A stretch of DNA of 64,000 bases from Bifidobacterium xylocopae (lineage in GTDB: Bacteria > Actinomycetota > Actinomycetes > Actinomycetales > Bifidobacteriaceae), in the NCBI RefSeq assembly GCF_003315615.1, contig NZ_PDCH01000006.1:1-64000 (forward strand), given 5' to 3'. Below are positions 44,143 to 53,134 of the stretch, piece by piece (positions within the stretch are counted from its first letter, which is position 1; each line of letters opens with the position of its first letter). The notes beneath the pieces were generated by a model that had not been told where the DNA came from, searched no databases, and saw nothing but the letters and a program-made list of their open reading frames with translations. A program made the position numbers and the translations under genes.

Positions 44143-45336
44143 GTGAGCGATGGTCAACGGCCGACACGGCAATGGGTGGTCACTATCAATGGCGTGGAGA
44201 AAATCCGCCTGAGCCCGGGACAGAGCATTGAAATCGGGCGCAAGCCTCTGCGCCCCCTGCCCGACGACGGCATGATTCGTCTGGAAGTGCAGGACCAGAC
44301 CAAGTCCATGTCCAAGCGGCATGCTTCTTTCATCGTCGACAAGAGCGGACGGGCACGCCTGCGTGACCTGGGTTCCACCAACGGATCCTATGTCGTCCAG
44401 GATGATGGCGATCTGATCAGGATTCCGGAAGACACTGATTACGCCCTCCAGCACTCGGCCGAACGCTTCCAGTTCGGCGACGTGCTGGTCGATTTCGCCC
44501 TGGCAGTGCGCCCGGCTGATAACGCCGGTGATGACGGGCAGAAGCAGTCCGATCCGGTGCCCGACCTGTTCTCGTACGCCCAGGCAGATGACCAGCGTGA
44601 GACCGTCCCGGATGAGTCCAACATGTCGGTCGATGACATTCTCGACATGCGCGCCGGCGAGCCGACTGGCGTCTTCCATGCTGAAGGCGTGCGCTCGCGT
44701 ATCGATGCCCTCCATGACCAAGTGGTCAACCAACGCCAGCGGCAGGCAGAGCAAGCCGACCCCACCAGGCGGCCCAAGGACACTCAGAACCAGTCGGCCG
44801 ATCAGGATGAACAGCCTCGGTCCGGGGACGAATCTCGCAATCGGTCCGATTCCGAACCCGAGCCTCAGTACATCGACGCTTCCGGGGATTCCCGGAAGGA
44901 GTCGGACGATCAGGATGCAGCGGGCAGCCAGCTCCAATTCCAGCCGCTCGGAGCAGCACAGCTGGAGCAGGAGGGGCGGCAGGCCCAGACGGCGGCAGAG
45001 GCGCGTCCCGCTGCCGACGATGACCAGCACCGGACCTATAAGCCCGCCTTCGAGCCCGGGTCGGTCTTCGAGAAGGTCTCCAAGGGCGATTTCGCCCAGG
45101 ACGAGCAGGTTGTCGAGGTGGATGGGATGACCAGCGACGACGCCAAGAACTCAACTGACTTCTCGCTCCAGTTCGAGATGGCAAAGCACACCCAGCTCCT
45201 GCCTTTCCTGGCCATGAATCCCTCACTGTATGACGACCTGTACGCCTGGCTCTCGGCTCAGGGTGACGAGGATATCGACGCGGCGCTTGACAAGAATGAA
45301 GGATACCGCGAGTATCTTGCAGCAGCTCAGGAGTGA
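44143..45336 (+). CDS. FHA-domain phosphothreonine-binding protein
   Basis: About 397 residues. The N-terminal ~100 residues are an FHA domain with the phosphopeptide-binding core intact: IEIGRKP, SMSKRHASF (Ser and His), and DLGSTNGSYV (Asn). The middle (~115-310) is Gln/Glu/Asp/Ser-rich and probably disordered. The C-terminal ~70 residues (PFLAMNPSLYDDLYAWL onward) resemble a variant-leucine-rich-repeat unit found in actinobacterial proteins. The GTG at 44143 follows GGGAGG by nine bases; the frame opens at ATG 44104. Only six bases separate it from the next gene, so the two proteins probably act together, with the FHA domain reading threonine phosphorylation by a Ser/Thr kinase. The partnership is inferred. 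Confidence 0.85.
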   Translation: MSDGQRPTRQWVVTINGVEKIRLSPGQSIEIGRKPLRPLPDDGMIRLEVQDQTKSMSKRHASFIVDKSGRARLRDLGSTNGSYVVQDDGDLIRIPEDTDYALQHSAERFQFGDVLVDFALAVRPADNAGDDGQKQSDPVPDLFSYAQADDQRETVPDESNMSVDDILDMRAGEPTGVFHAEGVRSRIDALHDQVVNQRQRQAEQADPTRRPKDTQNQSADQDEQPRSGDESRNRSDSEPEPQYIDASGDSRKESDDQDAAGSQLQFQPLGAAQLEQEGRQAQTAAEARPAADDDQHRTYKPAFEPGSVFEKVSKGDFAQDEQVVEVDGMTSDDAKNSTDFSLQFEMAKHTQLLPFLAMNPSLYDDLYAWLSAQGDEDIDAALDKNEGYREYLAAAQE

Positions 45337-45342
45337 GGCGGG

Positions 45343-48300
45343 ATGAGCGAACGATCATCTGATTCAGGCGATGTGAGTCTGCGCGACCAGCGCATTGCCG
45401 CCTCGCCCGGCCAGGCCGGGGCCGCCGATGTCCCGGCCGAACACGGCCAGGATGTTCCGACTCCATCGACCGAAGCCGATGCCGAAGACAGCCAGGATGA
45501 GCCGGCGGCCTTGGACCCGCTGGAGCGGATCCGCGGATGGCGGCAGGCCTACCAGAGCAATTCAGGCCTGACTCCATTGGAGGATATGGGCCAGTTGTCC
45601 GCCCAGTTGGACCTGACCCACGCCCACCCCTCGGGCATAGCGCAACTCTTCGCTTCCGGCCAGGTGCATCTGGATGCCCTGTTCCGTGACAACGCCATGC
45701 TCAGGGCCGCACACCGTCGGCTTGAGCGTGTGTTGGATGACCTTCAGACCAAGGAACGACAGAGCGGTTCGGCCCAGCTGTCGCTGGTCGTCGGTGTGGC
45801 GGGATGGCAGGGCACGAGCATGCCCGTACTGCTGTATCCGGTTCAAGTGGATCTCAGCCAGGGCAGTGGCGGCAAGGCACTGATTACGATCACGGGTCGG
45901 TCCCAGCTGAACTCATCCTTCGTTTCGGTCCTGCGTTCCCGCGGCATCGAGCTAGATGCCGCGCCGCTTTCCGACGCCACCCGCCACCAGGGCGGTTCAG
46001 TGGAAAACTCTTCGCTCTTCAAAACCATCGCCTCCCAGGTTTCTCCGCATATCAGCGATTTCTCAATCGACCAGCGTGTGGTCCTGGGCTGCTTCATAGA
46101 GCCCTCCGCCCTGATTCTGGGTGAGAGCCAGGACCTGATCGACCGGATGGAGGCAGGCCCGACCGGCAACGTCCTTCTGGATGCGCTGGCGGGTGATGAG
46201 GAGGCACTGGACCAGATTCAAGGCGATCCGCTTCCCCAGTACAGTCCTTTCGACGCCGATCCGCATGCCGAATTCGAGGTCGGTGATGTAGACAATACAG
46301 TGCGTTATGCCGCTGGGCTGGTTTCCAGCGGGCACTCGGTCCTTCTGGATGAGGCTTCCGGGCGCAATGGTGTCTCCAGCAGCGCGGCCATCGCCTCCCG
46401 CTGCGTCATGAACGGTCGGACCGTGCTCTACGTGCCATGTGTGGTCGAGCAGAAGCGCCGGTTCGAACGGTACATGCAGGCATACCGTATGGGTGACCTG
46501 GTCCTGGACATCAAATCCGTTCAAGCCAAGGACGCGGTGGATGCGCAACTGATAGACGCGGTCTCCTTCAAACCAGGGAAGGCCACGGCACGTTTCGACC
46601 AACTGGCCGACGAGCTGGTGGGGGTACGTACCCGTCTGACCCGCTATCTGGGTGACCTGCATGGAGTCAGCAAAACCTGGGGCGTATCCGCCTACCAGAC
46701 CATTCAGAACCTGGCCCAGGCGGCCAACCTGCCGACACATCCGGCCACCCGCGTGCGCCTGAGCGTCCAGACCGCCCGACAGTTGCGGGACGGCATGGAG
46801 GAGTGGGGCGACAAGCTCGAACGGGCCGCCGCCCTGGGCGAGTTCACTGTAGGCCCCCAGGACACCCCCTGGTATGGTGCCGCCATGTACAGCGAGGAAG
46901 AGGCTGTATCCGCCTACGAGCGTGTGGTCCGCATCCTGGAGAAACTGCTGCCGAACACCCGGGAGCAGGTTGCGTCAACAGTGAAGACCTGTGGTTTTCC
47001 CGTACCCAAAACGGCCCAGGAATGGGGCAGGCAGATTGCCATGCTCAAGAATCTGCGCCGGGTTCTGGATGTCTTCCAGCCCGCTGTATTCGAGCAGGAC
47101 ATCCCGGCCATGATTGAGGCGACCGAACCCAAGGAGAAGCGTAAGTCATCAGGTGGTTCGATGGGCTTCTGGGAGCGCCGGCGCCTGGTCAAGGAAGCCA
47201 AGGGACTCCTACGTGTGGGGGCCCAGGTCGATGACCTGCACGAGGCCCTGCTGATTGTATCCCGGCAGGCCAAGCAGTGGCGTACCTTCGTTCCTCACGG
47301 TGGTTGGCCGGTTTTGCCCTCCAAGCTGGACACCATCCTCGACACCTATGAGGCGCTGATCCGGGATATGACGGCCTTGGACACCATCCTCGCCTCCACT
47401 CCCGCCGGCGGGGACCTAGAGACCGCGTCCTTCGAGAATGTGGAGGAGCGGCTGCGCTCGCTGTTTGACGATCACATGGCGCTGGACACCCTTCCCGAGC
47501 GCTGCAATCTGGAGCGCGAATTACAGGCTGCCGGGCTGACCGAGCTCGTCCAGGACCTGCGTAACAGGCAGGTGCCCCAGGATGCGGTGCGCGGTGAACT
47601 CTCCCTGGCTTGGTGGACCACGGTCTTCGATGACATCATGCACTCTTCGCGTATCATCTCCAATCAGGATGGGTCCGCCCTGTCCGCGGCCGCAGATCGC
47701 TTCAACCAGGTGGATCTGGATCATGTGCTGAGCGTGGGGCCGATGGTCGGTCAGGAGAGCCAACGACGTCTGGCTGAACTCCTGTTCGCCCACAAGCGAG
47801 AGGCCAATCAACTCCATGCGGCTTTGGCGAGCCGGGATTGGTCCTCGATCAGTGATCTGATCAGGAACTTCCCGACTTTGCTGGCGGCGGCTAAACCGAT
47901 CATGCTGGCTACGCCTGCCACTCTGGCGGCGCGCACCGCCCCCGAGCAGATGGCGGACGTGGCCATCATCGACGCTGGCGCCCACATGCCCTCTATCCAG
48001 GTGCTGACCATCCTGGCCCGTGCCAGGCAGGTGGTGATCGTCGCCCACCGGCGGACCATGACTTCGGACGGCCTGGCCCATGTGGCTGACATGCTTGTCC
48101 CCGTCGTTTCGAATGGCCATCCTTCGAAGCGGCCTCCGGAGATCACGGCCTTCCTCCATGACCACGATTATGGCCGTGTGGCTTGCCTGCCCGCTCAGGA
48201 GCAGGCCCGGGGCCATGTCACCTACACCCGGGTATCAGGCAACGGCGTGCCGGTACTGTCCTCCGGTCTGGTCGAAACAAGCCAGCAGGAGATCAATGCG

Positions 48301-49161
48301 GTCGTGGGGCTCCTGCGGGAACGGGCCGTCCTGGCAGATTCGTTGCCCAACTCCTACATCCTGTCAATCGTGACCCTTTCGGACACCCATCGTCTGCGGC
48401 TTGGCGCGGACCTGAAGGCCCTGGCGGCGAAGGACCCCGCCTTTGGCCGTTTCCTGCGCCATGTGCGTATCGTGGACATCGACGAGGTATGCGGCACCGC
48501 ATGCACGGATGCGATTCTGTCGGTGGGCTTCGCAAAGACCTCCCATGGACGTCTTCTCCAGCAGTTCGGCAAGCTCGAGGGGGAGGGCGGCTCGGGTATG
48601 CTTCTGGATGCCCTGGCTTTGGCGCAGCGTAACGTCGACATCGTCTGCGCCTTCGGTTCCGAGGACATGGAGGACGATCGGATTCATCAACCAGGTCCGC
48701 AGCTGTTGAAGGAGATGCTGGCTTGGGCCGAAGGGCTTGGAGGGGAGATGGAGCTGCCCGGGGAGTCGGATGAGGTCGGCAATGTGCTCTTCGCTGATCT
48801 GGCCCTGCGGTTGCGGCAGCGTGGACTGAGCGTGGCACTGGATTACGGTTTTGAGGATGGTGCCCGTATTCCCATGGTCGTAGGTCCTGAAGGGGGCCCC
48901 TTCAACCTGGCCGTCGTCACGGATGATGCCGACTTCATGCACACCCAATCCACCCGTGAACGTCATCGCTTCCGCATGGAGGATCTGGAGCACTTGGGGT
49001 GGAAGGCAATGACGGCTTGGAGCGTCGCGGCTTTCGTCAACCCCGACAAGGAGGCTGACCGTATAGCCGAGTATGTCGGGCAGGCTGCAGGGACCGAACA
49101 CGTCGAGGCTTCCAACGCGTCCAGCGATGGGGCTGATCAGCCGGCAGAGGACCAGGAGTGA
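45343..49161 (+). CDS. Catalytically degenerate SF1 helicase/Vsr-like nuclease homologue
   Basis: A 1,272-residue protein with the layout of large actinobacterial DUF4011-type helicases: N-terminal domain, RecA-like halves interrupted by a ~450-residue helical insert, and a C-terminal Vsr/MTES_1575-like nuclease domain. Catalytic residues are missing throughout. The Walker A region (~334-350) reads DEASGRNGVSSSAA, without GxGK[ST]. The Walker B-like IIDAGAHMPS (~876) replaces DEASQ. The motif V and VI regions read CGTACTD and LALAQR where QGDERD and ITRAR are expected. In the nuclease, FNLAVVTDDAD (~1,187) replaces the usual IDLAV..ECDG. Yet the frame is intact over 3.8 kb with good codon use, so it is a maintained pseudoenzyme, probably a scaffold working with the upstream FHA protein (inference). 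Confidence 0.75.
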   Translation: MSERSSDSGDVSLRDQRIAASPGQAGAADVPAEHGQDVPTPSTEADAEDSQDEPAALDPLERIRGWRQAYQSNSGLTPLEDMGQLSAQLDLTHAHPSGIAQLFASGQVHLDALFRDNAMLRAAHRRLERVLDDLQTKERQSGSAQLSLVVGVAGWQGTSMPVLLYPVQVDLSQGSGGKALITITGRSQLNSSFVSVLRSRGIELDAAPLSDATRHQGGSVENSSLFKTIASQVSPHISDFSIDQRVVLGCFIEPSALILGESQDLIDRMEAGPTGNVLLDALAGDEEALDQIQGDPLPQYSPFDADPHAEFEVGDVDNTVRYAAGLVSSGHSVLLDEASGRNGVSSSAAIASRCVMNGRTVLYVPCVVEQKRRFERYMQAYRMGDLVLDIKSVQAKDAVDAQLIDAVSFKPGKATARFDQLADELVGVRTRLTRYLGDLHGVSKTWGVSAYQTIQNLAQAANLPTHPATRVRLSVQTARQLRDGMEEWGDKLERAAALGEFTVGPQDTPWYGAAMYSEEEAVSAYERVVRILEKLLPNTREQVASTVKTCGFPVPKTAQEWGRQIAMLKNLRRVLDVFQPAVFEQDIPAMIEATEPKEKRKSSGGSMGFWERRRLVKEAKGLLRVGAQVDDLHEALLIVSRQAKQWRTFVPHGGWPVLPSKLDTILDTYEALIRDMTALDTILASTPAGGDLETASFENVEERLRSLFDDHMALDTLPERCNLERELQAAGLTELVQDLRNRQVPQDAVRGELSLAWWTTVFDDIMHSSRIISNQDGSALSAAADRFNQVDLDHVLSVGPMVGQESQRRLAELLFAHKREANQLHAALASRDWSSISDLIRNFPTLLAAAKPIMLATPATLAARTAPEQMADVAIIDAGAHMPSIQVLTILARARQVVIVAHRRTMTSDGLAHVADMLVPVVSNGHPSKRPPEITAFLHDHDYGRVACLPAQEQARGHVTYTRVSGNGVPVLSSGLVETSQQEINAVVGLLRERAVLADSLPNSYILSIVTLSDTHRLRLGADLKALAAKDPAFGRFLRHVRIVDIDEVCGTACTDAILSVGFAKTSHGRLLQQFGKLEGEGGSGMLLDALALAQRNVDIVCAFGSEDMEDDRIHQPGPQLLKEMLAWAEGLGGEMELPGESDEVGNVLFADLALRLRQRGLSVALDYGFEDGARIPMVVGPEGGPFNLAVVTDDADFMHTQSTRERHRFRMEDLEHLGWKAMTAWSVAAFVNPDKEADRIAEYVGQAAGTEHVEASNASSDGADQPAEDQE

Positions 49162-49394
49162 ATACGGACGGTTCCACCGTTGCGCCTGGAGGCGGCCGGT
49201 CAGGGCGTCGGCGTATCCACCGCAGGGTGGTGCGCCAGGGGACGGAGCATTTTGAAGGCGACGGCCTGGGGGAGGCCGGACTGGCTTCGGATGAGGACCA
49301 GCGGTCGCAGACCGACAAGCAGTCGGACGACGATCGTCGCATACTTGGTGAGCTGCCGCCTCACTGGGGGCTTTTCCCTGCGGAAAAGGGCTGA
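49158..49394 (+). CDS. Small hypothetical protein, coupled to the helicase-like gene
   Basis: A possible 78-residue protein starting at a GTG that overlaps the upstream TGA by four bases (GTGA), with GAGG seven bases before it. The N-terminal half is Arg/Gly-rich, the middle is acidic, and the end reads ILGELPPHWGLFPAEKG. Third positions are mostly G or C, consistent with coding. I recognise no domain. Its end overlaps the hairpin that also follows mscL on the other strand. It may be a real third member of the FHA/helicase-like operon, or a chance frame. Confidence 0.48.
   Translation: MNTDGSTVAPGGGRSGRRRIHRRVVRQGTEHFEGDGLGEAGLASDEDQRSQTDKQSDDDRRILGELPPHWGLFPAEKG
49371..49391 (-). terminator. 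Hairpin terminator after mscL (convergent)
   Basis: CTTTTCC (49371-49377) pairs with GGAAAAG (49382-49388) around a CTGC loop. It lies just after the mscL stop on the minus strand and within the 3' end of the small plus-strand frame, so it could serve both directions. Confidence 0.6.
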
Positions 49395-49397
49395 ACC

Positions 49398-49925
49398 TCA
49401 GGCCTTGTCGGTGCTCTTGGTTGTTGCCTCGGTGCCTCCTGCGGCCTTCATCTGATCCAGGATGGACTGGAGGAGCTGCACGGTCTGCTGGTCGGGAGAG
49501 GGCGTGTCGTCTTTCGTTTTCTGGTCATTGCCCGAGCTGGATGCGAGACGGGTCAGATCACGCAGTTTGTTCATGGGCAGGATGATGCAGAAGTAGATGG
49601 CCGCCGCCACCAGGATGAAGTTCAGGATATCGCCGATTATAGCCCCGAAGGATATCGTCGCCTTGCCGTTGCTGATCGTCAGCAGCCCCGACAGGTCGGG
49701 TTTGCCGAAAATCATAGCTATGAGTGGGCTAAGCAGGTTCTTGACGATGGAATTGACTACGGCGGTGACCGCCGAGCCCATGACCACGCCGACCGCCATG
49801 TCGACCATGGAGCCGCGTGAGATGAATTGCTTGAAACCAGCCAGAGGCTCCTTGTCGCTGATCTTCGCCAGCTCGTGGGCTGCTTGCGCCGCCTGTTGTG
49901 TTACTGGTGTGCCGCCGGATGCCAT
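49398..49925 (-). CDS. mscL: Large-conductance mechanosensitive channel MscL
   Basis: A 175-residue inner-membrane channel that opens under hypo-osmotic stress. The conserved FKQFISRGSMVDMAVGVVMG first helix, followed by AVVNSIVKNLLSPLI, and the second helix (FILVAAAIYFCIILPMNKL) are clear. A ~28-residue N-terminal extension and a charged C-terminal region make it slightly longer than the usual 130-150 residues. GGGAGAGGAGCAGC precedes the ATG. The gene runs opposite to the FHA/helicase-like operon. Confidence 0.94.
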   Translation of the reverse strand: MASGGTPVTQQAAQAAHELAKISDKEPLAGFKQFISRGSMVDMAVGVVMGSAVTAVVNSIVKNLLSPLIAMIFGKPDLSGLLTISNGKATISFGAIIGDILNFILVAAAIYFCIILPMNKLRDLTRLASSSGNDQKTKDDTPSPDQQTVQLLQSILDQMKAAGGTEATTKSTDKA

Positions 49926-50028
49926 GCTGCTCCTCTCCCTTGTGGGGCGTCCTCCCTTATGGAAGACGTTCTCCCCGTTCCATTATGACTCCCGACCGCG
50001 GACTGAAGGTGTTACGTCCCGACTCCTG

Positions 50029-50754
50029 TCAACTCCCGCCGGTGGCCACCGCGATGATCGGTGCGCCCTCCGGTAGGCTCAGCGCCTTGATAGCGTCGTC
50101 CGGTTTGAGGGCGAAGGCGGTCATACCGGAGTCGCTGTCCTTGCCGACGGTTCCCAAGGGGTCAGGCTTTCCCTTTGTCTGTGGGAGGGCCATGATTGTG
50201 GCTTCGCGGGCGATCGCGCAGGCGCCCTGGCTTTGGGCACCCTCCTTGCCGTCGCCGGTCTGCAGGCCTTCCTGCCCGCTTTTGCCGTCACAGCCGGTCG
50301 AGGAGACCAGCCGCACATGTTGACCGGGCAGCATCGACTCGGGGGCGGAGGAGAGGGACAGCCGGACGGTGGTGGTTCCCACGGGCGGTGGTGGCACCCG
50401 GGTCAGGGCTGTTCCGGCAATCGGCTGGCCGGACTCCAGATCCGTCAGTGTGGTCATACCCACGGCCTCGTCCGGGCGGCTGAGCAGCTTGCCTGTCAGA
50501 CCGGAGGTGGGGATGGATTCGGTATGGAGCATTTCCGGGGATATACGCGTCCCGCGTTCGACCCGACGTGCGGCGGTCAGCACCGGTGTGCGGGAGCTTG
50601 CTCCCCCGAGGGTCTGCAGGACGCAGAAGACGGCCAGGCCTGCGCAAAGGCACGCCGCCAGACGACGAAAGTGCACCGTTTGGCGGCGGCCTTCCAGACC
50701 GGATCGCCGGCCTGGAAGGCCGGCTGAGGACAATGAGGGCAGTGTTAGCTTCAT
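50029..50754 (-). CDS. SAF-domain membrane-anchored protein
   Basis: A 241-residue protein with a basic N-terminus, one transmembrane helix near residues 31-49 (LAACLCAGLAVFCVLQTLG), and an extracytoplasmic SAF domain beginning about residue 57 (PVLTAARRVERGTRISPEMLH). SAF domains occur in CpaB-like pilus assembly and periplasmic proteins. In other actinobacteria a SAF protein lies near mscL and fmdB, as here; its job there is unknown. A gap of about 100 bases separates it from the mscL start. Confidence 0.75.
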   Translation of the reverse strand: MKLTLPSLSSAGLPGRRSGLEGRRQTVHFRRLAACLCAGLAVFCVLQTLGGASSRTPVLTAARRVERGTRISPEMLHTESIPTSGLTGKLLSRPDEAVGMTTLTDLESGQPIAGTALTRVPPPPVGTTTVRLSLSSAPESMLPGQHVRLVSSTGCDGKSGQEGLQTGDGKEGAQSQGACAIAREATIMALPQTKGKPDPLGTVGKDSDSGMTAFALKPDDAIKALSLPEGAPIIAVATGGS

Positions 50755-50851
50755 GCCGCCATCCTGCTACGGACAGGCTGCAGGGGGAAGCGACCGCGGC
50801 CGATGTGGTCGAATGTGCCTGGCGATGCCAGTGTGGCAGGACGGGGTGGGG

Positions 50852-51058
50852 CTACTTTTTGGTGGAGTCCGAGGAGGCCGAGCCGCCGTCGGTCCGGTAG
50901 AAGCCGTGCCCCTTGAACTCGATCGGCACGGCTGAGTAGACCTTACGTACCTGTTCCTGACCGCACTTGGGGCAGACGGTGACCGGATCGTCGCTGAAGG
51001 ATTGCTCCTTGGTGAAGTCGTACCCGCAATTCTTGCAACGGTAATGGTAGGTTGGCAC
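50852..51058 (-). CDS. FmdB-family zinc ribbon protein
   Basis: A 68-residue protein with two CxxC pairs (YRCKNCGYDF and TVCPKCGQE), the signature of FmdB-type zinc ribbons; the end (GHGFYRTDGGS) is also typical. It starts with GTG at 51058 behind GGAGGGAG; the frame is open further upstream, but the added residues are not family sequence. The mycobacterial counterpart (Rv0991c) is reported to act in proteostasis, so a chaperone-like role is possible but unproven here. Confidence 0.86.
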   Translation of the reverse strand: MPTYHYRCKNCGYDFTKEQSFSDDPVTVCPKCGQEQVRKVYSAVPIEFKGHGFYRTDGGSASSDSTKK

Positions 51059-51172
51059 AGTCCGCTCCCTCCGAAGATTCGTGCTCTGATAACAATCCGA
51101 CAACCCATATCCTAGCCCCCTGCAGGGTCCGGAAGTCCCGTTCCTCAACCTTCAGCGGCATACAATGGCCGT

Positions 51173-51865
51173 ATGTCCGTCTTCCACAGTCTTTTGGACG
51201 CCCTTCACCAGGCGGCCGTCCAGCGCGGCCAGGCACGCTCCTTCATCATGCCTGATCGCTTGGGTCCCGTCGCCGGCCATGGGGATTTCGCTCTGAGGCC
51301 GCTGCTTTTGGATGATGAAGCCGAATGGGGTCGGGTGCGCTGGAGCAACGATTCCTGGCTGGCTCCCTGGGAGTCGGGGGACCCCGAAGGAGGTGCCGGT
51401 TTGTCCTTCGCCCAGTGGGTGTCACGAATGAGGCAGGCCGAAGCGGAGGGGAGCGGCGCTGTGTTTGCGATGGTCTTCCAGACCGCCATCGTCGGGCAGA
51501 TATCGTTGGGCGCCATCCGCTATGGCTCCATGCGTTCCGGCATGGTGGGCTACTGGGTTGATCGGGCGCACGCCGGCCATGGGTTCGCCCCGTTGGCATT
51601 GGCCCTGCTGGGCGACTGGGCCCTGCATGATCCGTCGGGCCCGCGTCTGCACCGCCTGGAGGTCGCCATTCTGCCGGAGAACGCACGGTCCCTGCGTGTC
51701 CCGGCGAAGCTGGGTATGCGGTCGGAAGGGCTCAGGCCAGGGTACATGTTCGTGCGAGGCGGTTGGAGGGACCACCTGACCTTCAGCCTGTTGGCCGACG
51801 ACATCCGTACCCCCCTGGTCGGGCGCCTCCGGAGCGGTGACGGCGACACGCCTGGGAAGGCTTGA
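51173..51865 (+). CDS. GNAT acetyltransferase, RimJ-like
   Basis: A 230-residue N-acetyltransferase of the RimJ/RimL group. After an N-terminal ~35-residue lead, the GNAT core shows FALRPLLLDDEAEWGRVR, the IVGQISLGAIRYG strand, VGYWVDRAHAGHGFAPLAL (acetyl-CoA binding), and the RLHRLEVAILPENARSLRVP helix. It may acetylate a protein N-terminus. In actinobacteria the rimJ-like gene often sits between a MoeA-like gene and the next membrane-protein gene; here the MoeA-like gene is not adjacent. The next gene starts immediately after the stop, indicating co-transcription. Confidence 0.86.
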   Translation: MSVFHSLLDALHQAAVQRGQARSFIMPDRLGPVAGHGDFALRPLLLDDEAEWGRVRWSNDSWLAPWESGDPEGGAGLSFAQWVSRMRQAEAEGSGAVFAMVFQTAIVGQISLGAIRYGSMRSGMVGYWVDRAHAGHGFAPLALALLGDWALHDPSGPRLHRLEVAILPENARSLRVPAKLGMRSEGLRPGYMFVRGGWRDHLTFSLLADDIRTPLVGRLRSGDGDTPGKA

Positions 51866-53089
51866 GTGCGGGGCATGCTCTCCTCTATCCTTGGAGGTAT
51901 GGTATATGAGTCGCTGTCAAGCATCCTTCTGCTGTTGATAACGGCGTTACTTGTGCTCGGCTGGTTACCGGGTCGGACGATGAGGGGCATGAAGCGTGCC
52001 TCCCAGCATAGGCAGGACCGTATGTCCGCCTCGCTCCACCTGGTCGATGAGAGCAGCGCACGGCGGTTCGGGGACACTGAACCACGCAGGTTGAAAGGGT
52101 TGGTTATGCAGCCAGAGCGCGAAGGCGGAGAGGGCCGCCGGGAGGCCGAGAGGGTCAAGCGCGTCCGCCTCATGCGCCGGGCCGCGGCCCGCCGCCGGCG
52201 AATCCTGACCGGTTCCCTGTTGGTCGCTACCATGGGGTTGGGGTTCCTATCGTATGCGGCCTCACTCAGCCCGTTATTCTGTTTGATTCCCCTGGCATTG
52301 TTGGCTGTCGTCCTGGTGGCAGGCGCGAGGGCGGCCGCCCAGGCCCGCCGGTGGGAGGCCCGTCTGGCCGAACGCCAGCGCAGGCAGCACGCACATCGTC
52401 CGCATCCCCAAGCGCCAAGCGAACATGTCGCTGCCGCTGACCCGGCTAAGGTCGAGGGCCAGACCACCGATGCCATGAGCCAGCAGGACATAAAAGCTGC
52501 CATCCTCCAAGCCAGGCAGGCGCAGGTTCAGGCTCTTGCGGCACGTTCGGACGAACGGCGGGAGGAAGCGCCAACAGCCGGGGGCGACGCGCAGGTCAAG
52601 AGCGTGCAGTCGGTCCGGCCGCCGCTCGAGCCGACCGGCGACCACGCCGATGACAGCGAACAGGCGAAAAGCGGAAATCCGGCTTTGGGGCACCAGAATC
52701 AGCCGCTGCTTTCCTTCTCGATGGGCCGGCCGCGGCAGGGGATCCCGCCCAAACAGGCCGAACCCCTCAGCCGTGAGATTCAATCGACCAAGCAGGTGTC
52801 CAAGGCGGTGCCCCGGCCGGAGGCCGTCAAAGCCGCTGCCGCCCAATCGGCCGACGAGCGGACCGACAAGGCGGATGGCAGGAACGACGTCGTCGATCGC
52901 CAAGCCCGATATGGGGCATCGAATCCGACGGCCGGGGCCAGGCGTCCGGCCACAGGCACCAAGGGCGGCCGACCTTCTGATTTCCACCGTCGTGAGATCC
53001 AGGCCGATGTGGAGGCGCCGGAACTGAGCGAGGATTCCCTGGGCAAGGTCGGAGTCGAGGCAATACTTGCCCGGCGCAGCAAGGCCTGA
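51866..53089 (+). CDS. Membrane protein, GlpR-like (putative division-associated)
   Basis: A 407-residue protein with one hydrophobic helix near residues 13-33 (YESLSSILLLLITALLVLGWL) and two near 113-155 (LTGSLLVATMGLGFLSYAA and CLIPLALLAVVLVAGA), followed by a ~250-residue, Gln/Ala/Arg/Asp-rich tail that is probably disordered and cytoplasmic. I find no enzyme motif. Size, topology and position after a rimJ-like gene resemble the corynebacterial membrane receptor GlpR, which works with a gephyrin-like MoeA protein in cell division. That identity is inferred from synteny and topology, not from clear sequence motifs. Confidence 0.6.
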   Translation: MRGMLSSILGGMVYESLSSILLLLITALLVLGWLPGRTMRGMKRASQHRQDRMSASLHLVDESSARRFGDTEPRRLKGLVMQPEREGGEGRREAERVKRVRLMRRAAARRRRILTGSLLVATMGLGFLSYAASLSPLFCLIPLALLAVVLVAGARAAAQARRWEARLAERQRRQHAHRPHPQAPSEHVAAADPAKVEGQTTDAMSQQDIKAAILQARQAQVQALAARSDERREEAPTAGGDAQVKSVQSVRPPLEPTGDHADDSEQAKSGNPALGHQNQPLLSFSMGRPRQGIPPKQAEPLSREIQSTKQVSKAVPRPEAVKAAAAQSADERTDKADGRNDVVDRQARYGASNPTAGARRPATGTKGGRPSDFHRREIQADVEAPELSEDSLGKVGVEAILARRSKA

Positions 53090-53100
53090 CCACAGGTTCG

Positions 53101-53120
53101 GCCTGCCGGCAACGGTAGGC
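53101..53120 (+). terminator. Possible terminator before groES
   Basis: An eight-base stem (GCCTGCCG with CGGTAGGC, one G-U pair) closed by a GCAA tetraloop lies 11 bases after the preceding stop. There is no T-run, so efficiency is uncertain. Confidence 0.4.
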
Positions 53121-53134
53121 GTTCACTCAAAGCG

